Assembly: GCA_040004415.1 (NCBI GenBank)
Contig: JBDUAY010000369.1
Span: 1-5,973, forward strand
Direction of reading: 5' to 3'
DNA length: 5,973 nucleotides
Source: JACMLD01 sp040004415
Lineage (GTDB): Bacteria; Bacteroidota; Bacteroidia; Chitinophagales; Chitinophagaceae
Each line of letters starts with the position of its first letter. Position 1 is the stretch's first letter. This document shows positions 1 to 5,973 of the stretch, in pieces. The notes under the pieces were generated by a model, which saw only the letters and a program-made list of their open reading frames with translations, did not search any database and was not told the DNA's origin. A program made the position numbers and the translations under genes.

Positions 1-623
1 TAAACAACGATACTGAATTCGATCCGCGCTATATAGAAAACCTGTTGTGCTTTCATGAAAAATATCCAAATTCAATTGTTGGATCACTTTCTTATGACCC
101 CGATAGTAAAGAAGTAAGCCACCTCGGCATGTTTTACAATTACTGGTTGCCACTAAAAAAAGGCAATTTTCACGAGGAAGAAATAGATATCAGTCGTCTT
201 GCTGGCAGGGATTTTCTCAAATCAGATAATATTTCAGCAAGGGGATTACTGATACCCGGATACGTAATAAAAAAAATAGGACTGCTGGACGAATTTAATT
301 TTCCGCAATACAGATCAGATGAAGACTATGCATTGCGTTGCAGGAAAGCCGGCATAAATGTTTATATCTCTACTTCGGCACTTATTTATAACAGCAGGGT
401 TAACACAGGTTATGATCATACTATTCACGATGTAAAATGGAAAGATTTTTACAAATCAATGTTTTCATTGCTGTCTACCAATAACCTTGCGATACGCTGG
501 AAATGGGCGAAAAAAAATTCTCATATCCCGGTTGTTTATTACCCTGCAGATGTGGCTATTCTCATTCTGGGGTTTGCAAAAAGTATTGTGTACAGAAAAA
601 TCCTAAAAAAAAGGCTTAATTAA
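1..623 (+). CDS. Glycosyltransferase family 2-type enzyme, 5' end missing
   Basis: This is the C-terminal part of a cytoplasmic, GT-A fold glycosyltransferase that would transfer a sugar from a nucleotide-sugar donor to a growing glycan. The reading frame is open from base 3, and the first visible residues (NNDTEFDPRYIENLL) match the region around the metal-binding 'NND' segment of GT2 enzymes, so the true start lies upstream. A TTG at 45 is only an internal leucine codon. Further on, the segment GLLIPGYVIKKIGLLDE and the acidic motif SDEDYALRCRKAG (DED at bases 318-326) fit the acceptor/catalytic-base region of the family. The C-terminus is basic (RKILKKRLN), with a weakly hydrophobic stretch just before it that may lie against the membrane. 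The stop is TAA at 621-623. The next gene follows after 21 bases in the same frame, separated by a second stop at 636. Donor and acceptor cannot be told from the sequence. Confidence 0.9.
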   Translation, partial: NNDTEFDPRYIENLLCFHEKYPNSIVGSLSYDPDSKEVSHLGMFYNYWLPLKKGNFHEEEIDISRLAGRDFLKSDNISARGLLIPGYVIKKIGLLDEFNFPQYRSDEDYALRCRKAGINVYISTSALIYNSRVNTGYDHTIHDVKWKDFYKSMFSLLSTNNLAIRWKWAKKNSHIPVVYYPADVAILILGFAKSIVYRKILKKRLN

Positions 624-644
624 TTTCATTCAGTATAAATAATT

Positions 645-1547
645 ATGATACCAGCACCCATTGTATTGTTTACGTATAAAAGGATTGACAGTCTTAGGAA
701 ATCACTGGCGTCATTGTCGAAATGCCCGATGTCTGCCGAGTCTGAATTGATTGTTTTTTCCGACGCACCAAAGAACGATTCGGATATCGAAAAAGTAAAT
801 GTAGTAAGAGAATATCTGAAAACAGTAACGCACTTTAAAAAAATAACAATCAATGAGCGAGCCGTTAATATGGGCGTTGATTACAATATTATCAATGGCG
901 TAAAAGAGATTTCGGCCTATTGCGATAAATTTATCATCCTGGAAGACGACCTGGTGTTTTCCCCTAATTTTTTGCTTTTTATGAACCAGGCATTGTCTCA
1001 CTACGAAGGATATCCGGAAATTTTAAGTGTAAGTGGTTTTTCGTTTATTAGCAATATTCCTGCAGGTTATGAATATGACAGTTATTTTACCGGCCGTTCC
1101 TGGAGCTGGGGATGGGGCAGCTGGGGAGCAAAAATGAAAGAAGTTGACTGGGACGTTAAAGATTTTGATACTTTTATTGAAAGTAGAGAACAGCAAACCT
1201 TGTTTAACAAAAACGGCGGTAGTGATCTCACCAAGATGCTGCGCGAAACCATGGAAGGGAAAATAAGGGCTTGGGACATACGGCTCTTTTATTACCAGTT
1301 TAAACGTAAAATGCTTACGCTTTACCCCGTTTCAAGTAAAACTGTAAATATTGGATTTACGCCGGAAGGCTCCAATACATTTGGTTATAACAGGTACAAA
1401 ACAAAGCTTGACGATACCAATAAGCAACAATTTGTTTTGCCAGACAATAGCCAGGTGGATAATCGCCTGAATAAGGCATTCCTGAGAAAGAATAGCCTCA
1501 GTAATCGTGTTAAAACGCGTTTATTTTCTATGGCAGGCATTAAATAA
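645..1547 (+). CDS. GT-A-like glycosyltransferase with EDD and Trp-rich motifs
   Basis: This 300-residue protein is probably a cytoplasmic sugar transferase of the polysaccharide pathway. The N-terminus (PIVLFTYKRIDSLRKSLASL) is the first beta-strand and helix of a nucleotide-sugar-binding GT-A domain. SDAPK follows at residues 39-43, and the motif FIILEDDLVFSPNFL at about 97-110 holds the acidic residues E100, D101 and D102, which would bind metal and donor. A Trp/Gly-rich segment at about 151-161 (RSWSWGWGSWG) followed by EVDWDV, and AWDIRLFYY at 209-217, resemble a bacterial family loosely related to GNT-I-type transferases, sometimes annotated as 'HlpA-like'; I give that name only as a memory. 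The ATG at 645 is the first start after the in-frame stop at 636. It has no Shine-Dalgarno, only an A/T-rich leader. It differs clearly from the upstream GT2 enzyme, so it is not a duplication. Its substrate is unknown. Confidence 0.85.
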   Translation: MIPAPIVLFTYKRIDSLRKSLASLSKCPMSAESELIVFSDAPKNDSDIEKVNVVREYLKTVTHFKKITINERAVNMGVDYNIINGVKEISAYCDKFIILEDDLVFSPNFLLFMNQALSHYEGYPEILSVSGFSFISNIPAGYEYDSYFTGRSWSWGWGSWGAKMKEVDWDVKDFDTFIESREQQTLFNKNGGSDLTKMLRETMEGKIRAWDIRLFYYQFKRKMLTLYPVSSKTVNIGFTPEGSNTFGYNRYKTKLDDTNKQQFVLPDNSQVDNRLNKAFLRKNSLSNRVKTRLFSMAGIK

Positions 1548-1619
1548 ATCTGTGAGACCTGTTGTAAGTCAATATTATATTAACCGGCAAATAAGCAAGA
1601 AGTTCCTGCGTTTATAGTT

Positions 1620-2171
1620 ATGGTGCAATGGCTGAAAAAAATAAGAAATCTGTACCTCGTAAAGCTAAAATGGCGTGCCTATTCAATAGGTCCGGGCTTT
1701 CATGCGGGTGCCAGGGTGCGTATGTGGGCTAAAAGTAAACTGGTTATCGGAAAGAAGTGTTATATAGGCCGCGACTCACAGATTGAAACAGATTGTGTCA
1801 TTGGCGATTATGTAATATTTGGCAACAGGGTAGGCATTGTTGGCAGGTATGATCATCATTATCAGCAGATAGGGATACCTGTTAGGATGGCGTCGCAAAT
1901 AAGGGACGCAGATTATAACTGGAAAGGATTAGACAATCTGACCATCATTGAAGACGATGTCTGGATCGGTTATGGATCTATAATTATGAGCGGCGTAAAA
2001 ATTGGGCAGGGAAGCATTATTGCGGCAGGCTCAGTAATTACTAAAGATGTAGAACCATATTCAATCTATGGTGGTGTGCCGGGGAAAAAAATTAAAGATC
2101 GTTTCGTTACTGAAGCGGATTTACAACAACACATTGCCCGATTTGAGGAATTTGTATGGAAAAATAAATAA
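1620..2171 (+). CDS. Hexapeptide-repeat (LbH) O-acetyltransferase
   Basis: This is a 183-residue acyltransferase of the left-handed beta-helix superfamily, similar in plan to WcaF- and NodL/Vat-type sugar O-acetyltransferases. It would move an acetyl group from acetyl-CoA to a hydroxyl of a sugar, here most likely on the polysaccharide or its lipid-linked precursor. Hexapeptide repeats are visible at about residues 40-75 (LVIGKKCYIGRDSQIETDCVIGDYV region) and 108-143 (IEDDVWIGYGSIIMSGVKIG region). The end of the helix carries the hallmark VPGKKIKDRF at 153-162. A loop at about 76-107 breaks the repeats and contains RYDHH; H79 or H80 is the likely catalytic histidine. The family usually has about 180-220 residues, so it looks complete. 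ATG 1620 is the first start after an in-frame stop at 1581. There is a 72-base gap from the previous gene. Its 3' end abuts or overlaps the next gene, whose start is uncertain. Acetyl as the acyl group is inferred from the family. Confidence 0.9.
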   Translation: MVQWLKKIRNLYLVKLKWRAYSIGPGFHAGARVRMWAKSKLVIGKKCYIGRDSQIETDCVIGDYVIFGNRVGIVGRYDHHYQQIGIPVRMASQIRDADYNWKGLDNLTIIEDDVWIGYGSIIMSGVKIGQGSIIAAGSVITKDVEPYSIYGGVPGKKIKDRFVTEADLQQHIARFEEFVWKNK

Positions 2172-2190
2172 CAGGCACATTCAATATCCT

Positions 2191-3729
2191 TTGCAGAAAC
2201 GAAACTATATACAGAACAATCAACATGTTGTGCCGGGAAGCATTTTCAATGCTTCTTTTGCCTATTTGTTGCTGACAGTTTCCGGGCTAAGTTTTTGTTT
2301 TTTTCTTGGCTTTCCGTTCGACAATCACAATGAGTCATATATATGGGTTGTATTGTTGAAAAAAGCAAGTTTATGGGATGCGCTTACCAAACAGCTTATC
2401 GGAGGAATTGAGACTTTCCGGCCGCTTGGCATGGCAAATGCATGGATTACCTACCGCTTGTCTGGTAACATTTATCTGCAGCAGATTTTAAATTGGCTAT
2501 TTGCAATTGGATCGTTTGCTATTCTGTTTTTCAACTCCCGCAACAAGGTCTTGTTTTCTGTAATTGCACTTGTTACGTCGGTGTGTTTTTTTTCCGGCTA
2601 TATTTATTTGTTTCACCTGCATGGGGTATTTTATGGTCCGTTTCAACTGTATGTGGCAGCACTGCTGTGCATTGCTTACACGCGGCCTGATTTGTCACAA
2701 CGCATGCTTGCCGCGCTTATCATTACTACTATTATTGTAAGCTTGTACCACACATTTGCGCTTCCTGTTTTTTGCGCTTTTCTTTGTGGTTACATTATAC
2801 GTGCTTTTAGAAACAACAACAGATTATCTCTGATAATTTTATTGATCCTTTTATTAGTTACCGCAGGATTTGCCAAACTTATTTTGCATTCAAAAGAATT
2901 TAAAACCGCCGGGCAATTGGTACAAGGTTTTTTTGCTTCTTATAAAATGACTGAATTCGATAAATTTATTTCGGTGTTGTCTTTGTTATTGTCGATAATA
3001 GCCGTAGTGCCTTTATTAAAACAGGCAAAGGAGCGGCTGGTATCAATAATTGTTCTTTGTGGCCTTTCAGGAATTTTGTTGTGGTGCAATATTCCGGTGA
3101 TAATATTATGGATAGCTGTCTGCTGCAGTAAACCGCTTTTAAAAGGAAACTGGGCCGGTGCTGGTCTTATTGCTGTTACTGCTATCTTACCGGCAGCCAG
3201 CGGCAGTGGCTCCCCTACTTATAATGTATTTGTAATAATGGCTTGTGTATTTGTTACCGTTGCAGACAATAATTTACTTGAAATGGCACCTGCGTTCGCG
3301 GGCAAGCTGGCATACCTCGTAGTGATATTGCTTGCCTGCCTGCTTCCGGTACTTAAATCCGGCGTTCAGATACCGCTTGCTTCATCTATGGCAAGGCCTG
3401 TTCTTGCAGAAGAAGAAAAAACACACCAGTTGCAGGATATTATTGACTGGAAAATGGAAAACAAAGAATTTGTGCCCTTCAATCTTCAGTTTACAGACAC
3501 AACAGATTTACCAGTAAATTCAAAAAACATTATTAGCAGGCAAAACCGGCCGGTGGCGAGACAGACTGATCTCAATTTTTATATGGATAATTTCCCATCG
3601 AAAGGGAATAGTAACCCAGAGAAGGCACAACACTTGTATATCACATTTGGCGATAAAGTTTTAAAAGATAGACAAATTGTATTTTCGGTTAATGGAAAAT
3701 GGAATGGCAAAGCCTACGTGTTCCGATAA
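2191..3729 (+). CDS. Polytopic membrane protein, possible GT-C-type transferase or polymerase
   Basis: I do not recognise a definite family. From TTG 2191 the product has 512 residues. About 10-12 hydrophobic segments are visible (around residues 22-41, 97-115, 121-141, 148-164, 171-200, 212-232, 258-276, 283-313, 321-338, 344-358 and 371-388), then a hydrophilic tail of about 110 residues without a membrane helix. After the first helix comes an acidic loop, DNHNES (D44, E48), and then ETFRPLG at 74-80. An acidic first external loop plus a later 'RPL' element is the layout of GT-C enzymes that use lipid-linked sugars, so a GT-C transferase or Wzy-like polymerase is a reasonable but unproven guess. 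The start is uncertain. An in-frame ATG at 2068 would overlap the acyltransferase by 104 bases and adds residues that look like an out-of-frame reading of it. TTG 2191 or GTG 2230 (499 residues) are the plausible starts in the sequence as given. One extra A in the run at 2160-2164 would create an ATG start at 2156. Stop TAA is at 3727. Confidence 0.75.
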   Translation: MQKRNYIQNNQHVVPGSIFNASFAYLLLTVSGLSFCFFLGFPFDNHNESYIWVVLLKKASLWDALTKQLIGGIETFRPLGMANAWITYRLSGNIYLQQILNWLFAIGSFAILFFNSRNKVLFSVIALVTSVCFFSGYIYLFHLHGVFYGPFQLYVAALLCIAYTRPDLSQRMLAALIITTIIVSLYHTFALPVFCAFLCGYIIRAFRNNNRLSLIILLILLLVTAGFAKLILHSKEFKTAGQLVQGFFASYKMTEFDKFISVLSLLLSIIAVVPLLKQAKERLVSIIVLCGLSGILLWCNIPVIILWIAVCCSKPLLKGNWAGAGLIAVTAILPAASGSGSPTYNVFVIMACVFVTVADNNLLEMAPAFAGKLAYLVVILLACLLPVLKSGVQIPLASSMARPVLAEEEKTHQLQDIIDWKMENKEFVPFNLQFTDTTDLPVNSKNIISRQNRPVARQTDLNFYMDNFPSKGNSNPEKAQHLYITFGDKVLKDRQIVFSVNGKWNGKAYVFR

Positions 3730-3819
3730 CAGGAATGCGGTAGCGTAACTCCAGGAAGAATATGTGCTGAATAAGAAACAAAAAAAAAACTTTTTGCTAC
3801 AAGTCAAACATAATTACTG
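3730..3819 (+). other. 90-base intergenic spacer with an A10 tract
   Basis: This is the longest gap in the window. It holds a run of ten A (3780-3789), a C and five T, followed by an A/T-rich leader with no Shine-Dalgarno before the ATG at 3820. An in-frame stop at 3811 fixes that ATG as the start of the following gene. I find no clear Bacteroidota promoter (a TTTG box with a TAnnTTTG box) and no GC-rich stem for a terminator. The gap could hold a weak internal promoter or simply be a spacer within an operon. Confidence 0.4.
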
Positions 3820-4608
3820 ATGGCATCCAAAAAATCTGATACCCTTGTTTCATTTCCTGTAAGTACTGGTACTTATACAGAAATGCTGAATGAAATCATA
3901 GATCGAAGTCATAGAGGTGTTTCTTCAAGTGTTTGCATTGCCAATGTACATATGATAGTTACCGCCCACCAGGACGACCATTATGCGCCGGTAATAAAAA
4001 GGGCAGACCTGGTAACGCCAGACGGCCTGCCACTGACATGGGCCATGCGCCTGCTGTTAGGCATCAAACAAGAACGTGTAGCAGGTATGGATTTACTGCC
4101 GGATCTTATCGGCATTGCTGAAACATCAGATATTCCCGTTTATTTTTATGGTGGTACAGATGAAATTCTGGAAACCTCCCGTCAATATCTTTCTATTCGC
4201 TACCCCTTATTAAAAATCGCCGGCGCGTACAGTCCGCCTTTTCGCGCACTTACTGCCGAAGAGGAAAATGATATTGCCTGCGCCATCAATTGTTCTGGTG
4301 CAAAGCTTGTATTTGTAGTATTAGGTTGCCCTAAACAAGAGAAATGGATGGATGCCATGAAGAATAAATTATCAGCAGTAATGGTTGGCGTTGGCGGTGC
4401 ATTACCCGTAATGGTTGGAATGCAAAAAAGAGCGCCCTTATGGATGCAAAAAGCCGGGCTGGAATGGTTTTACAGGCTTTGCCAGGAACCCAGGAGGCTT
4501 TTTAAACGATATGCTATTACGAATTCTCTATTTATTTTACTGGTAACAAAAGAATTTATACGCTTGAAAATTATGCGTCAAAAACAGCAATTCAGCAGAC
4601 TGAATTAG
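3820..4608 (+). CDS. WecG/TagA/CpsF family glycosyltransferase (GT26)
   Basis: This 262-residue enzyme belongs to the GT26 family, whose members (WecG, TagA) transfer a sugar such as ManNAc or ManNAcA from UDP to a polyprenyl-diphosphate-linked first sugar. Signature segments appear in the expected order: ANVHM at 41-45; ADLVTPDGLPLTWA at 62-75, with D68 in the position of the proposed catalytic Asp of TagA; ERVAGMDLLPDL at 85-96; VFVVLGCPKQEKWM at 164-177; VGVGGALPVMVG at 189-200; and KRAPLWMQKAGLEWFYRL with QEPRRLFKRY at 203-231. The last segment is the C-terminal appendage that in TagA completes the active site and docks on the membrane; its arginines fit binding of the lipid diphosphate. 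The length is normal to slightly long. It sits 28 bases before the gene for a sugar-1-phosphate transferase, which would make its lipid-linked acceptor. The exact sugar cannot be read from the sequence, so I give no gene symbol. Confidence 0.94.
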   Translation: MASKKSDTLVSFPVSTGTYTEMLNEIIDRSHRGVSSSVCIANVHMIVTAHQDDHYAPVIKRADLVTPDGLPLTWAMRLLLGIKQERVAGMDLLPDLIGIAETSDIPVYFYGGTDEILETSRQYLSIRYPLLKIAGAYSPPFRALTAEEENDIACAINCSGAKLVFVVLGCPKQEKWMDAMKNKLSAVMVGVGGALPVMVGMQKRAPLWMQKAGLEWFYRLCQEPRRLFKRYAITNSLFILLVTKEFIRLKIMRQKQQFSRLN

Positions 4609-4636
4609 ATCTGCCTTATCCCTTAATTATTTTTTT

Positions 4637-5973
4637 ATGAATCGTCGATTTATCAGATTTCTACAGGCTTCTGTAGCAGGGCTCGATTTGCTAACACTCA
4701 ATCTGGCCGTTTCATTAACGCTGGTATTCATTCCGGGAATACCACAGAATTATGTCAATTATTATTTTCGTTTTTGGCTATTTCTGAATACATCCTGGTT
4801 GGTGTTGTGCTGGATATCTGCTATCTACAATGAATACCATATTATGTCTTTCGAAATATTTGCGAGAAAGACCATGCGTGTTTATATTTTGTGGGTGGCG
4901 GTAACAATGATGTATCTTTTCTTTTTCCGGCAGAATGAATTATCGCGTGTTTTTATCATATCCGTTATCACAATAAGTGGAATGTTTCTGCTGGTCAACA
5001 GGTTTATATACCTGCTGCTTCGCCACTATTTCCGGCATGGCGAACATCTTTCCAGGAAAGTAATTATACTGGGCTACAATGATACTGCAAAGAAACTGGC
5101 ATCTTATCTTGAAGAAGAAAGCCTTAACACACAAATAATGGGTTTTTGTGAAGACGAATTGAACGTGAGGGAGCTTTCAAATTACCCCATTTTGTGCAGT
5201 ATCAATAACGCCATGGTGATTTCTAAAAAAATGGAGATCAATGAAATTTATTCAACTATTGCACCTGAACAGGAAACAGTTATTTATGATTTAATGAAAC
5301 AAGCTGACCAGGAATGTATCCGTTTCAGAATAATTCCCGATCTGAGTTTTTTTATTAAACAACCTGTATACATCAATTACCTTCGGGATCTACCGGTATT
5401 GTCTATGCGCAGTGAACCGCTGGACGATGTAAGCAGTCGCGGCCGTAAAAGGGTTTTTGATATTATTGTAAGTTTTCTGGTAATTATCTTTATACTATCC
5501 TGGCTGATACCGCTGCTGGGCATCATTATCTGGCTGGAATCCAAAGGTCCTGTGTTTTTTGCCCAGCAAAGAACCGGCAGGGATAATAAAACTTTCAGCT
5601 GTTATAAATTCAGGAGTATGAAAGTTAATCAGGAAGCCAATATCAAACAGGCGCAACGCAATGATGATCGCCTTACGCGCATTGGTAAATTTATGCGCCG
5701 GACCAGTCTTGATGAATTTCCACAGTTTATAAATGTCTTTAAAGGAGAAATGAGCATTGTAGGACCAAGGCCCCACATGTTACGGCATACAGAAGATTAT
5801 TCTAAATTAATGGGTCAATATATGGTTCGCCAGTTTCTGAAACCAGGCGTCACCGGATGGGCACAGGTAAATGGTTACCGTGGAGAAATAAAAGACGAAG
5901 AGCAACTGGTTAAACGCATTGAACATGATATCTGGTACATGGAAAACTGGAACCTTTGGCTGGATGTACGTAT
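4637..5973 (+). CDS. Polyprenyl-phosphate sugar-1-phosphate transferase (WcaJ/WbaP type), 3' end missing
   Basis: This inner-membrane enzyme starts the repeat unit by moving a sugar-1-phosphate from a nucleotide sugar to undecaprenyl phosphate. The frame stays open for 445 codons to the window edge; family length suggests only a few tens of residues are missing. Four N-terminal membrane helices (about 10-32, 43-65, 79-97, 104-125) are followed by a Rossmann-like CoA_binding_3 domain beginning RKVIILGYNDTAKKL at 140. The catalytic bacterial sugar transferase domain starts at KRVFDIIVS (271) with a membrane-embedded helix containing a proline (about 273-303). Then come FAQQRTGRDNKTF and YKFRSM (to 328), RRTSLDEFPQF with the catalytic D359-E360 pair, GEMSIVGPRPHM (376-381), and KPGVTGWAQVNGYRG (from 402). 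ATG 4637 is the first start after the in-frame stop at 4601 and follows a T-rich leader. Glucose or galactose are common substrates in this family; which applies here is unknown. Confidence 0.95.
   Translation, partial: MNRRFIRFLQASVAGLDLLTLNLAVSLTLVFIPGIPQNYVNYYFRFWLFLNTSWLVLCWISAIYNEYHIMSFEIFARKTMRVYILWVAVTMMYLFFFRQNELSRVFIISVITISGMFLLVNRFIYLLLRHYFRHGEHLSRKVIILGYNDTAKKLASYLEEESLNTQIMGFCEDELNVRELSNYPILCSINNAMVISKKMEINEIYSTIAPEQETVIYDLMKQADQECIRFRIIPDLSFFIKQPVYINYLRDLPVLSMRSEPLDDVSSRGRKRVFDIIVSFLVIIFILSWLIPLLGIIIWLESKGPVFFAQQRTGRDNKTFSCYKFRSMKVNQEANIKQAQRNDDRLTRIGKFMRRTSLDEFPQFINVFKGEMSIVGPRPHMLRHTEDYSKLMGQYMVRQFLKPGVTGWAQVNGYRGEIKDEEQLVKRIEHDIWYMENWNLWLDVR

Noticed and set aside
45..47. TTG at 45 as the start of the first glycosyltransferase
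   Set aside because: The frame is open to the left edge, and the residues before it (NNDTEFDPRYIENL) are a conserved GT2 segment, so the gene begins upstream.
626..1279. Three reverse-strand open frames opposite the second glycosyltransferase
   Set aside because: They lie wholly or almost wholly over a gene with clear family motifs, have no recognisable domains, and read as antisense shadows.
1548..1619. Promoter in the gap before the acyltransferase
   Set aside because: No TTTG and TAnnTTTG pair with plausible spacing was found; the gap is short and compatible with an operon.
2068..2171. ATG at 2068 as the start of the membrane protein
   Set aside because: It would overlap the well-supported acyltransferase by 104 bases, and the added residues are an out-of-frame reading of the conserved VPGKK region, not a credible N-terminus.
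3780..3795. A10-C-T5 stretch as a terminator hairpin
   Set aside because: A pure A/T stem of at most five pairs with almost no loop would not be stable, and it has no GC-rich part.
3740..3800. Inverted match GTAGC (3740) and GCTAC (3796) in the intergenic spacer as a terminator or operator
   Set aside because: The stem is only five bases with a loop of about 50, and no T run directly follows the second arm; this is expected by chance.
4940..5776. Two reverse-strand open frames opposite the sugar-1-phosphate transferase
   Set aside because: The forward frame carries the full set of family motifs across the same bases; the reverse products resemble nothing known to me.

Overview
The window is a compact, single-strand (+) block of surface-polysaccharide biosynthesis genes. 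I read it as a Bacteroidota genome, possibly of the Chitinophaga type. The grounds are moderate: an A/T-leaning composition, leaders before start codons that are A/T-rich and lack a recognisable Shine-Dalgarno sequence, and the sequence style of the glycosyltransferases and the polyprenyl glycosylphosphotransferase. The assignment below phylum level is a guess.

Layout: (1) the 3' part of a family-2-type glycosyltransferase that begins upstream of the window (to 623); (2) a second, different GT-A-like glycosyltransferase (645-1547); (3) a left-handed beta-helix (hexapeptide) O-acyltransferase (1620-2171); (4) a large polytopic membrane protein with no certain family, whose start is unclear (about 2191-3729); (5) a WecG/TagA/CpsF (GT26) glycosyltransferase (3820-4608); (6) a polyprenyl-phosphate sugar-1-phosphate transferase of the WcaJ/WbaP type, which runs off the right edge (4637 to the end). 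Gaps between genes are 19 to 90 bases and all genes point the same way, so co-transcription is likely. I see no convincing promoter or terminator inside the window.

Working model (inference from families): the gene 6 enzyme loads the first sugar-1-phosphate onto undecaprenyl phosphate at the inner membrane. The GT26 enzyme (gene 5) probably adds the second sugar, and genes 1 and 2 add further sugars. The gene 3 enzyme O-acetylates a sugar. The gene 4 membrane protein is the best local candidate for a later membrane step, such as polymerisation or a GT-C-type transfer from a lipid-linked donor. No flippase, export protein or chain-length regulator is visible here; these may lie outside the window.

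No RNA gene, mobile element, CRISPR array or tandem repeat was found. The points most worth a second look are the unusual junction between the acyltransferase and the membrane protein (a five-A run whose length decides whether the membrane protein has an ATG start) and the unidentified function of that membrane protein. I do not see a clearly new biological system.
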